Assembly (NCBI GenBank): GCA_025464025.1
Contig: JAODBP010000297.1
Location: 1-18,691, forward strand
Length of the DNA: 18,691 nucleotides
Direction of reading: 5' to 3'
Source of the DNA: Actinomycetes bacterium
GTDB lineage: Bacteria > Actinomycetota > Acidimicrobiia > Acidimicrobiales > CADCSY01
Shown: positions 6,465 through 13,539 of the stretch, piece after piece
Layout: each line of letters begins with the position of its first letter
How positions within the stretch are numbered: position 1 is the stretch's first letter
Position numbers and translations under genes: made by a program
Notes under the pieces: generated by a model
What the model saw: the letters and a program-made list of their open reading frames with translations, nothing else
The model's database searches: none
What the model was told of the DNA's origin: nothing

Positions 6465-6983
6465 TCAGATGCCGTCGAGGAACCGGGTGACGGCCTCGGC
6501 CGACTCCACCCGCCACTTGGCCAGCACGGCGTCGAAGCCCTCGGCCCCCTCGAGCTGCTCCCGCAACCCGGTCACCGTCGGCCCCAGCACCTCGCGCTGC
6601 TTGGCCAGCAGCGACTTCGGCGACTTCCGCGCCCGCTCGAGGAGCGCCAGCTTGAGCAGCAGCTCGGTGCGCACGTCGCGCACGTGGGCCACCGGCTCAC
6701 CCAGCCACTTGGTGACCGACCGACGGCCCACCGGCGTGATCTGGAGCAGTCGCCGCTGCGGGCCCCGGTCGCCCTCCTCGGTGCCGGCGCCCGCCAACAG
6801 GCCGGCCCGGGCCAGCGAATCGATGGCCCGGTAGACGAGCGGGCGCTTCACGGTCCAGATCCGACCGAGGTCGCCGCGCTCGTCGAGCTCCCGCGCGATG
6901 TCGAACCCGTGGGTCGTCCCCTCGGCCGCCACGGCCAGCACGACCCACTCGGTCAGGTTGAGCGAACGGCCTCCGGCGCGCAT
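6465..6983 (-). CDS. PadR family transcriptional regulator
   Basis: A 172-residue cytoplasmic DNA-binding protein. Residues about 9-90 form the PadR winged helix: LNLTEWVVLAVAAEGTTHGFDIARELDE, then the recognition region LGRIWTVKRPLVYRAIDSLARAGLL, then the wing GDRGPQRRLLQITPVGRR. The helical C-terminal half (about 95-170) contains TELLLKLALLERARK and LREQLEGAEGF and would form the dimerisation arm of subfamily-2-like members. PadR proteins usually repress adjacent genes and are released by small phenolic or hydrophobic ligands. The ATG at 6981-6983 has no clear Shine-Dalgarno. Inverted repeats lie downstream (6447-6463) and upstream (7005-7020), so it may control both the ModA-like gene and the divergent acyl-CoA ligase operon. 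Confidence 0.9.
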   Translation of the reverse strand: MRAGGRSLNLTEWVVLAVAAEGTTHGFDIARELDERGDLGRIWTVKRPLVYRAIDSLARAGLLAGAGTEEGDRGPQRRLLQITPVGRRSVTKWLGEPVAHVRDVRTELLLKLALLERARKSPKSLLAKQREVLGPTVTGLREQLEGAEGFDAVLAKWRVESAEAVTRFLDGI

Positions 6984-7004
6984 GACGGCACCGTACGCGC
7001 GACA

Positions 7005-7020
7005 GTGACGGGCCAGTCAC
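7005..7020. promoter_or_regulatory. Inverted repeat GTGAC-N6-GTCAC between padR-type gene and acyl-CoA ligase
   Basis: GTGAC at 7005-7009 and GTCAC at 7016-7020 lie in the 56-bp gap between the divergent PadR and acyl-CoA ligase starts. The pentamers are those of the 6447-6463 repeat but in the opposite relative order, so they may or may not be one protein's sites. A position between divergent genes suits autoregulation plus control of the ligase-P450 operon. Confidence 0.35.
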
Positions 7021-7039
7021 GTTCCAGGGGGAGCAGCAG

Positions 7040-8722
7040 GTGTCGAAGCAGGATCACGTCCATCGGTGGGAGGTGCCCGCCCACCACGCCGCGGTGGTCG
7101 GCCCGGGGAGCCCGCTGGAGCTCGTCGAGGAGGACGTCCTCGGCGTCCCGACCACGATCTTCAAGCACCGGCCCCCGCACCTGCGGTCCGTGTTGGCATC
7201 GGCCGTGGAGCGCTTCGGCGACCAGGACTACCTGGTGTTTCCCGACCAGCGGCTGACGTACCGCGACGTCGCCGCGTCCGCCGCCCGCATCGCGAGGTTC
7301 CTGGCGGACGAGCACGGCGTGGGTCACGGCGACCGGGTCGGCTTCGCCGCCGCCAACGTCAAGGCCTACCCGGTGGCGTGGTGGTCGACGGTCGTGCTCG
7401 GTGCCGTGGTGTCCGGCTTCAACGGCTGGTGGACGCCCACCGAGCTCCAGCACGGCGTCGAGCTCACCCAGCCCAAGGTGATCCTCGGTGACGACCGCCG
7501 GCTCGACCTGCTCCGCGAGGCCGGCATCCCGGCCGACGTGCCCCTCGTCGACCTGGCCGACCTGGACGCGCTCGTGGGTCCGCCCCGCGACGACGACCCG
7601 GCCCTGCCCGACACCCCGATCGCCGAGGACGATCCGGTCCTCATCCTCTTCACCAGCGGCACCACGGGTCGGGCCAAGGGCGCCACGCTCTCGCACCGCA
7701 TCCTCGTGCACGCCCCGATGGCGCAGATGCTCCAAGGCGCCACGGCCCTGCCGCCGGGCGCGCCGCCTCCGCCGGCCCGTGGCCCGTCCGCGTCGCTGCT
7801 CGTGACGCCCCTGTTCCACGTCTCCGGCGGCGTGCCGCTCGTGTCGGCGCCGGTGTTCGGCAACTACATCGTGTTCCCGCCGCTCGGCGCGTGGAACGAG
7901 GAGACCCACTTCCGGCTCACCCAGGAGCACGGGATCAGCGCGTGGAGCGGTGTGCCGACCCAGTTCTGGCGCCTGCTCGAGCACCCCGACTTCGACACGT
8001 ACGACACCTCGAGCGTGGTCCAGATCGGCGGCGGCGGCGCCGTGTTCGCCCCCGAGCTGTTCAAGCTCATGAAGCAGCGGCTGCCCCAGGCGCGCCTCGG
8101 CTGCGGCTACGGGATGAGCGAGACGTTCGGCTCCGGCACCCGCCTCGGTGGCGTCACGCTCGACACCCACCCCGCCTCGGTCGGGCTGGTCGAGCCGTTG
8201 TGCGAGATCGAGATCCGCGGCGAGGACGACCAGCCGGTGGCCGACGGCGAGGTCGGCGAGATCTGCATCCGGGGCCCGGTCGTCTTCCTCGGCTACTGGG
8301 ACAACCCCGAGGCCAACGCCAAGGCCCTCGACGAGCGCCGCTGGTACCGCACCGGGGACTTCGGCCGGTGGCACGACGGCGTGCTCCAGCTGGAGAGCCG
8401 CATGCGCGACATGATCATCCGGGGCGGCGAGAACATCTACCCGATCGAGATCGAGAACCGCCTCGTCGAGCACGCCGAGATCGGCGATGCCTGCGTGGTC
8501 GGCGTCGACCACCACCAGCTCGGCCAGGAGGTCGCGGCCGTCCTCGTCCTCCACGAGGGCTCGAAGCTGACCCCCGAGCAGGTGCAGGCGTGGGTGGGCG
8601 ATGCCCTGGCCAAGTACAAGGTGCCGACCTACGTGCTCTTCCGCGACGCCCTGCCGTACAACGCCACCGGCAAGGTGATCAAGCACGAGGTGGAGCAGGA
8701 CGTGAAGGCGACCCTGGCGTGA
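7040..8722 (+). CDS. Class I AMP-dependent acyl-CoA synthetase/ligase
   Basis: A 560-residue adenylate-forming ligase that would activate a carboxylic acid to its CoA thioester with ATP. The P-loop FTSGTTGRAKG is at 204-214, GYGMSE at 356-361, the hinge/ribose motif YRTGDFGRW at 436-444, and the catalytic lysine K545 in NATGK. The 3-residue core RGGENIYPIEIE (461-472) is canonical for acyl-CoA synthetases rather than NRPS domains. A proline-rich insert (PPGAPPPPARGP, 238-249) precedes the LLVTPLFHVSGG strand. The GTG start has a strong AGGGGG about 8 bp upstream. The stop overlaps the P450 start by 4 bp (GTGA), so the two are coupled, suggesting the P450 makes or modifies the acid to be activated. 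Medium/long-chain, steroid-side-chain or terpenoid acids are plausible substrates. Confidence 0.93.
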   Translation: MSKQDHVHRWEVPAHHAAVVGPGSPLELVEEDVLGVPTTIFKHRPPHLRSVLASAVERFGDQDYLVFPDQRLTYRDVAASAARIARFLADEHGVGHGDRVGFAAANVKAYPVAWWSTVVLGAVVSGFNGWWTPTELQHGVELTQPKVILGDDRRLDLLREAGIPADVPLVDLADLDALVGPPRDDDPALPDTPIAEDDPVLILFTSGTTGRAKGATLSHRILVHAPMAQMLQGATALPPGAPPPPARGPSASLLVTPLFHVSGGVPLVSAPVFGNYIVFPPLGAWNEETHFRLTQEHGISAWSGVPTQFWRLLEHPDFDTYDTSSVVQIGGGGAVFAPELFKLMKQRLPQARLGCGYGMSETFGSGTRLGGVTLDTHPASVGLVEPLCEIEIRGEDDQPVADGEVGEICIRGPVVFLGYWDNPEANAKALDERRWYRTGDFGRWHDGVLQLESRMRDMIIRGGENIYPIEIENRLVEHAEIGDACVVGVDHHQLGQEVAAVLVLHEGSKLTPEQVQAWVGDALAKYKVPTYVLFRDALPYNATGKVIKHEVEQDVKATLA

Positions 8723-9915
8723 GCGACACCACGACGCAGCCCTACGTCAACCTGCTCGACCCCGAGTTCTACGTCGACCCGTACCCGGCCTACCGGTGGC
8801 TCCGCGACACCTCGCCCGTGCACTGGGACCCGGTGCAGCGCATCTGGGGCGTCTCCCGCCACGCCGACGTGCTGGCGGTGGAGAAGGCGACGCAGCGCTA
8901 CTCCTCGCTCGACGGGTCGCGCCCGCACAGCAACCAGCGCGACGACCAGTCGATGATCAACCAGGACGATCCGGTCCACCAGTCCCAGCGCATGGTCGTG
9001 GCCCGCCGCTTCACGCCCCGGGCCGTGCGCGACCACGAGGCCCACGTGCGCGCCCTGGTCACGACGATGATCGACGACGTCATCGACGACGGTGGTTGCG
9101 AGGTCGTGGATGCCATGGCATCGCGCCTGCCGGCCATGGTCATCGGGGAGATGCTCGGCTACGCCCCCGAGCAGTGGCCCCTCGTGCGCAAGTGGTCGGA
9201 GGAGACGATGCTCCAGGCCGGCCAGACCCGCGCCGATGGCGTGGTCGAGGCCCAGGCCGAGCAGATGAGCGCGACGATCATGGAGTTCTCCATGACGACG
9301 ATGGAGGTCATCGCCGCCCGTCGAGCCGACCCGCAGGACGACCTCATCTCGGTGTGGTGCCACACCGAGGAGGGCGGCGAGCCGTGGAGCGACGCCAAGG
9401 TCCTCCAGGAGACGATCCTGCTGCTCGATGGCGGCGCCGAGACCACGCGCACGGTCATCGGCGCCATCATCCGCGAGCTGGCCCTCCGGCCCGACCAGCG
9501 CCGGCTCCTCGCCGCCGACCGCGGCCTCCTCCAGACCACGGCCGTCGAGGAGTTCATCCGGTTCGTCACGCCGATCCTCAACATGCGGCGCACGGTCACC
9601 GAGGACCACGAGCTGCACGGCCAGCAGCTCCACGCCGGCGACGAGCTGCTGCTCATGTACGCCTCGGCGAACCGTGACGACCGCGTGTTCGAGCGGCCCG
9701 AGGAGCTCGACGTCACCCGCCAGCACAACCACCACGTGGCCTTCGGCTTCGGCACCCACTTCTGCCTCGGGGCGTCGCTGGCCCGGCTCGAGCTGCGGGT
9801 CCTGTTCGACGAGCTGCTGCGCCGCATCCCCGACTGGGAGCTGACCGGGCCGGCGCCGAAGGTGCTGCCGGCCACGTTCACCCGGGGCTATGACCAGGTC
9901 ACCATCTCCTGGTAG
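8719..9915 (+). CDS. Cytochrome P450, CYP125/CYP142-like
   Basis: A 398-residue soluble bacterial P450, hydroxylating a hydrophobic substrate with electrons from ferredoxin partners not seen here. The heme loop FGFGTHFCLG is at 342-351 with C349 as the thiolate ligand. The I-helix LLDGGAETT (235-243) keeps the acid-threonine pair, with Gly-Gly in place of the usual Ala-Gly. ExxR is E278-R281. The C-helix segment MINQDDPVHQSQRMVV and heme motif resemble actinobacterial families acting on steroid and fatty-acid side chains such as CYP125 and CYP142, but I cannot assign a family number. The GTG start overlaps the ligase stop by 4 bp. The next gene, an amidohydrolase, begins 41 bp downstream behind a palindrome. 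Confidence 0.94.
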   Translation: MSDTTTQPYVNLLDPEFYVDPYPAYRWLRDTSPVHWDPVQRIWGVSRHADVLAVEKATQRYSSLDGSRPHSNQRDDQSMINQDDPVHQSQRMVVARRFTPRAVRDHEAHVRALVTTMIDDVIDDGGCEVVDAMASRLPAMVIGEMLGYAPEQWPLVRKWSEETMLQAGQTRADGVVEAQAEQMSATIMEFSMTTMEVIAARRADPQDDLISVWCHTEEGGEPWSDAKVLQETILLLDGGAETTRTVIGAIIRELALRPDQRRLLAADRGLLQTTAVEEFIRFVTPILNMRRTVTEDHELHGQQLHAGDELLLMYASANRDDRVFERPEELDVTRQHNHHVAFGFGTHFCLGASLARLELRVLFDELLRRIPDWELTGPAPKVLPATFTRGYDQVTISW

Positions 9916-9925
9916 CCTGAGAAAG

Positions 9926-9940
9926 CAGAACGACGTTCTG
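9926..9940. promoter_or_regulatory. Perfect 15-bp palindrome CAGAACG-A-CGTTCTG, candidate TetR-type operator
   Basis: A 7-1-7 perfect palindrome lies between the P450 stop and the ribosome-binding AGGGGG of the amidohydrolase. With a 1-bp spacer it cannot form a hairpin, so protein binding is the natural reading. It resembles AGAAC/GTTCT half-sites of mycobacterial KstR, but the AAC-to-GTT spacing is 3 bp here rather than 2. It implies the amidohydrolase has a regulated promoter of its own. Confidence 0.6.
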
Positions 9941-9956
9941 ATCAGGGGGCTGTGAC

Positions 9957-11171
9957 ATGAGCGACCGCTACACGATCATCTCGGCCGACACCCACGCCGG
10001 CGGCAGCCACGCCCAGTACCGCGAGTACCTGGAGTCGAAGTACCACGACGACTTCGACGCCTGGCGCGGCAAGTACAAGAACCCGTTCAAGGACCTGGGC
10101 GACAACCGCCGGCTCCGGAACTGGGACGACGAGATGCGCTCGACGCAGCAGCTCGACGACGGCGTCGTCGGCGAGGTCATCTTCCCGAACACCGTGCCGC
10201 CGTTCTTCCCGAGCTTCGTGCTGTTCGCCGCCCCGCCCACGCCGGACGACTACGAGCACCGCCTGGCCGGCATCCGCGCCCACAACCGCTGGCTCGTCGA
10301 CTTCTGCAACGTCTACCCCGACCAGCGGGCCGGGATCGGCCAGATCTTCGTGAACAACCTCGAGGACGCCCTCACCGACACGCAGTGGATCGTCGACCAC
10401 GGCCTCCGCGGCGGGCTCCTGCTCCCGAACATCCCGCCGGACGCCCACTGGGTCGAGCACCACCTCTACGACCCCTACTGGGAGCCGCTCTGGGCCCTGT
10501 GCGCCGAGACGGGCGTGCCGGTGAACGCCCACGGCGGCACCGGCGTGCCCAACTTCGGCAAGGTGCCGGCGGCCCAGCTCCTCTACATCGCCGAGGCCGG
10601 CTTCTACTCGCAGCGGCCGTTCCTGCACCTGCTCCTGTCCGGCGTGTTCGAGCGCCACCCGGACCTCAAGTTCGTGATGACCGAGATGGGGGCTTCGTGG
10701 CTCCCGCCCGTGCTGCGCCGCCTCGACCAGACGCTGGCCCGGATCCGCACGACCGGCTCGACCGGCGAGATCCGCTACGGCGACGACAGCATCCTCCCGC
10801 AGTCGGCCACCGACTACTTCAAGCAGAACTGCTGGGTCGGCGTGTCGCAGCCCAAGCCGGCCGACGTCGACACCATCCTCGAGCTCGGCCCCGAGAAGTT
10901 CATGTGGGGCTCCGACTACCCGCACGACGAGGGCACCGCCCCGTTCACGCGCGAGCACCTCCGCCAGCTCTTCTCGGGCTGGACCGAGGAGCAGATGCGG
11001 CCCTTCCTGGCCGGCAACTGCGCCGAGCTCTACGACTTCGACCTCGAGGCCCTGGCGCCCATCGCCGCCAAGTACGGTCCCGAGGTGGCCGAGATCAGCA
11101 AGCCCCTCCTCGAGCTCCCGCCGGAGCCCAACGAGGCGCTGCTCGCCGGCGTCGGCGGCTACAAGGACTGA
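9957..11171 (+). CDS. Amidohydrolase family protein (COG2159-type, second copy)
   Basis: A complete 404-residue TIM-barrel metal-dependent hydrolase. Predicted metal and catalytic residues are D11 and H13 in SADTHAGG, H192 in PVNAHGG, E243 in VMTEMGASW and D320 in WGSDYPHDEG. The final helix LAGNCAELYDF carries the family-typical N354. Homologous families include non-oxidative decarboxylases and hydrolases of aromatic or cyclic compounds. The ATG has AGGGGG at 9944-9949, 7 bp upstream, and lies 41 bp after the P450 stop, separated by a palindrome. The gene ends the plus-strand ligase-P450-amidohydrolase run and is followed by a strong hairpin. It differs in detail from the other two copies (DTH here, DDH and DNH there), so they are paralogs rather than recent duplicates. 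Confidence 0.93.
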   Translation: MSDRYTIISADTHAGGSHAQYREYLESKYHDDFDAWRGKYKNPFKDLGDNRRLRNWDDEMRSTQQLDDGVVGEVIFPNTVPPFFPSFVLFAAPPTPDDYEHRLAGIRAHNRWLVDFCNVYPDQRAGIGQIFVNNLEDALTDTQWIVDHGLRGGLLLPNIPPDAHWVEHHLYDPYWEPLWALCAETGVPVNAHGGTGVPNFGKVPAAQLLYIAEAGFYSQRPFLHLLLSGVFERHPDLKFVMTEMGASWLPPVLRRLDQTLARIRTTGSTGEIRYGDDSILPQSATDYFKQNCWVGVSQPKPADVDTILELGPEKFMWGSDYPHDEGTAPFTREHLRQLFSGWTEEQMRPFLAGNCAELYDFDLEALAPIAAKYGPEVAEISKPLLELPPEPNEALLAGVGGYKD

Positions 11172-11189
11172 CGTCTGCACGGTCGAGGT

Positions 11190-11222
11190 AGGGGCGGCAG
11201 ATCTGGGGGGACTGCCGCCCCT
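11190..11222 (+). terminator. Strong stem-loop after the amidohydrolase
   Basis: GGGGCGGCAG (11191-11200) pairs perfectly with CTGCCGCCCC (11212-11221), and an A-T pair extends it to 11 bp, with an 11-nt loop ATCTGGGGGGA. A pyrimidine-rich GCTTCTCTC follows in place of a pure T-run. It begins 18 bp after the stop codon, so it very likely terminates the upstream operon. Confidence 0.75.
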
Positions 11223-11258
11223 GCTTCTCTCGTCGCGCGCCTCCGCGCCGCCGGGTGC

Positions 11259-11933
11259 GTGGCGGCGGAGGCGGAGGCCGCGGAGCTGGTCGCCGTGGGG
11301 GCCGACGAGGCCATGGTGGCCCGCCGGGAGCGGGGCGAGCCGCTGGCCTGGGTGACCGGGTCGACGCTGTTCTGCGGTCGGCGGGTGCGGGTGCGCCCCG
11401 GCGTCTACGTGCCGCGGGTGCAGACCGAGGAGCTGGCCGTGCGCGCCGCGGCCGCCCTGCCGCCCGGAGGTCGGGCCGTCGACCTGTGCACCGGTGCCGG
11501 TGCCGTCGCCGCCCACCTGCGAGCCGAGGTCCCGACGGCTGTCGTCCTGGGCGTCGACGTCGACCCGGCCGCCGCGGCCTGCGCCCGGAGCAACGGCGTG
11601 CCCGCCGTCGTCGCCGACCTCGATGCCCCGCTGCGGGGCACGTTCGACGTCGTCACCGCCGTCGCCCCGTACGTGCCGACCCCGGCGCTGGCGCTGCTGC
11701 CGGCCGACGTGCAGCGCCACGAGCCCCGCCTCGCCCTCGACGGCGGCGACGACGGCCTCGACCTCGTGCGACGGGTGGTCGACGCCGCGGTGCGGCTGCT
11801 GCGCCCGGGCGGGGCGCTCCTCCTCGAGCTCGGGGGCGAGCAGGACCGCCAGCTCGACCTCTCGGCGTTCCGGTCGGTCGAGCCGTGGTGGGACGAGGAC
11901 GGCGACCTGCGCGGGGTCGCTGCTACCTCCTGA
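11259..11933 (+). CDS. PrmC-related SAM-dependent methyltransferase, altered motif IV
   Basis: A 224-residue protein related to HemK/PrmC release-factor glutamine methyltransferases, close to the actinobacterial PrmC-related group of unknown substrate. GVYVPRVQTEELA (48-60) and the SAM motif DLCTGAGAV (75-83) are conserved, as is RHEPRLALDGGDDGLD (153-168). The catalytic NPPY motif reads VAPY at 135-138, so the Asn that holds the glutamine amide is missing. The GTG at 11259 is the only usual start in the open frame after the preceding stop. Upstream codons nevertheless read SLVARLRAAGCV, which looks like the conserved N-terminus of this group, so the true start is doubtful. It may be a shifted-activity enzyme or a decaying copy. 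It converges with the DUF1345 gene, overlapping by 11 bp. Confidence 0.8.
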   Translation: MAAEAEAAELVAVGADEAMVARRERGEPLAWVTGSTLFCGRRVRVRPGVYVPRVQTEELAVRAAAALPPGGRAVDLCTGAGAVAAHLRAEVPTAVVLGVDVDPAAAACARSNGVPAVVADLDAPLRGTFDVVTAVAPYVPTPALALLPADVQRHEPRLALDGGDDGLDLVRRVVDAAVRLLRPGGALLLELGGEQDRQLDLSAFRSVEPWWDEDGDLRGVAATS

Positions 11934-12552
11934 GCCCGGCCACCACGTTGATCGTCAGTGCGATGATCGTCGTGCCGAACAGGAACGACAGCAGCGCGTG
12001 GCGCAGGATCGTCGCCCGGATCCGGCGGTCGTTCACCTCGGTGTCGGACACCTGGTACGTCATGCCGACGGTGAAGGCCAGGTAGGCGAAGTCGTGGTAC
12101 GTCGGCGGCTCGTCGTCGTGGAAGTCGATGCCGCCGAGCGTGCCGTCGTAGTAGAGGTGGGCGTAGCGCAGGGTGAAGATCGTGTGGACCAGCGCCCACG
12201 AGAGCACCACGCTCACGACCCCCACGCCGGTGAAGACGGCCTTGGTGGTGCCGTCGACCGACGTCGTCTCGACCAGCAGCAGGCCGACCGCCACCAGGCT
12301 GGCCAGGCAGGTGGCCAGGAGCGTGAGGTCGGACATGACCCGCGACCCGTCCTCCTGGGTGGCGTGCTGCGAGGTGACGGCGGCGTCGTGGCGCCACAGC
12401 CGGGGCCAGAGCCGACCGAGGTAGGTGGCGACCGTGACCGACCACCCGATGAGGAGCGCGGCCTGCCAGGCGGTGAGGAGGGCGGCGGCGACACCAACGG
12501 GGATGCCGACCACCGCCGCCACGGCCACCTTGCGGGCCGAGCTGCCCCGCAT
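11923..12552 (-). CDS. DUF1345 integral membrane protein
   Basis: A 209-residue membrane protein of unknown function. Hydrophobic segments lie at about 9-26, 31-46, 76-95, 107-126, 154-168 and 186-205, giving roughly six helices. The signature DFAYLAFTVGMTYQVSDT (154-171) and the RYAHLYY segment (129-135) identify DUF1345. The ATG at 12550-12552 overlaps the stop of the upstream LLM oxidoreductase as TGATG, so it is probably coupled to it and is the last gene of that minus-strand operon. Its 3' end runs 11 bp into the converging methyltransferase gene. Coupling to catabolic genes suggests a transport or membrane-stress role, but nothing in the sequence proves it. Confidence 0.87.
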   Translation of the reverse strand: MRGSSARKVAVAAVVGIPVGVAAALLTAWQAALLIGWSVTVATYLGRLWPRLWRHDAAVTSQHATQEDGSRVMSDLTLLATCLASLVAVGLLLVETTSVDGTTKAVFTGVGVVSVVLSWALVHTIFTLRYAHLYYDGTLGGIDFHDDEPPTYHDFAYLAFTVGMTYQVSDTEVNDRRIRATILRHALLSFLFGTTIIALTINVVAGLRR

Positions 12553-13514
12553 CACAGGTTGGGCAGCACCTCGTCGCCGAACAGCTCGAGGCACTTCCAC
12601 GCTTCGGCGATCGGCATGCCGCCGACGAGTGGGTGCAGCGTGAAGACGCCGTCCTTGCCCTTGGCCACGCACTCCTCGGGCGTGAGGACCTGGTAGATCC
12701 CCTCGGCTCGCAGCTCCTCTGGCGTCGTGGCGTGGGAGTGGACGGCAGACTTGATGTCCGGCGTCTGCCACTGGGCGTACGTCGACGCCTCGTGCATGAA
12801 GTGCTGGCCGAGGGTGGCCCACGCCTTGTCGGGGTCCTCGTGTACGAAGAGCAGCGAGAGGTCGGCGTTCGGCATGCCACAGAAGCCGGAGGTGCCGTGC
12901 TCGGCGCACTGCTCGTAGTAGTAGGCCTCGAGCTCGGGCAGGTGGGCGGCGGGGGAGAGCGGCAGGCCGAGGCGGGCAGCCCGGCGGGCGGCCGGCTTCG
13001 AGGTGCCGCCGACGAGGATCATCGGGTGGGGCTTGGTCACCGGGATCGGCGTGACCCGCACGGTGGTGCCCCGGTACTCGAAGGGCTCACCGGTCCAGGC
13101 CTTGAGCATCACGTCGAGCGACTCGTCCATGAGCTTGCCCCGGTCGGCCCAGCTCTTGCCGTGGGCGGCGTACTCCTCGGGGCGGTAGCCGATGCCGGCG
13201 ATGACGACGAGGCGACCGCCGCTGGCCAGGTCGAGGACAGCGATGTCCTCGGCGATGCGCAGCGGGTCGTGCAGCGGCACGAGCAGGGCGGAGATCGACA
13301 CGCCGACGCGGGGGCAGCGACCGAACACCATGCCCGCGGTGATCAGCGGGGACGGGCTCCAGCCGTTGTCGGCGCCGTGGTGCTCCTCGAGGGAGACGAT
13401 GTCGAACCCGTGCTCGTCGGCGTACTGCGCCATGTCGAGCGTGGCCTTGTAGCGGGCCGACATCTCGACCGGGTCGAGGCCGGGCTGGATCTGGTTGAAG
13501 CGGATGACCTTCAC
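12552..13514 (-). CDS. LLM-class flavin-dependent oxidoreductase (possibly F420-dependent)
   Basis: A 320-residue luciferase-like TIM barrel using FMN or F420. The N-terminal strand MKVIRFNQIQPGLDP, the EEHHG motif at 43-47, PLHDPLRIAEDIAVLDLASGGRLVVIAGIGYRPEEY and HPMILVGGTSKPAARRAARLG are classical for bacterial luciferase-like and F420-dependent members. I prefer the GTG at 13512-13514; a TTG at 13521-13523 would add three residues (MRA). The stop overlaps the DUF1345 start by 1 bp. It follows the third amidohydrolase by 25 bp on the same strand. Monooxygenation of a ketone or alkane-type substrate, or F420-linked hydride transfer, would fit the cluster; the sequence does not choose between them. 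Confidence 0.92.
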   Translation of the reverse strand: MKVIRFNQIQPGLDPVEMSARYKATLDMAQYADEHGFDIVSLEEHHGADNGWSPSPLITAGMVFGRCPRVGVSISALLVPLHDPLRIAEDIAVLDLASGGRLVVIAGIGYRPEEYAAHGKSWADRGKLMDESLDVMLKAWTGEPFEYRGTTVRVTPIPVTKPHPMILVGGTSKPAARRAARLGLPLSPAAHLPELEAYYYEQCAEHGTSGFCGMPNADLSLLFVHEDPDKAWATLGQHFMHEASTYAQWQTPDIKSAVHSHATTPEELRAEGIYQVLTPEECVAKGKDGVFTLHPLVGGMPIAEAWKCLELFGDEVLPNL

Positions 13515-13539
13515 GGCCCGCAACCTAGGTGACGCGGTG

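Noticed and set aside
9926..9940. A true KstR (cholesterol regulon) operator
   Set aside because: KstR sites have AAC-N2-GTT; here the inner gap is 3 bp, and no KstR gene or mce/hsa genes are in view.
12552..13523. TTG start for the LLM oxidoreductase
   Set aside because: It adds only MRA before the family-typical MKVIRFNQIQ; the GTG at 13512-13514 fits better, though this cannot be proved from sequence.
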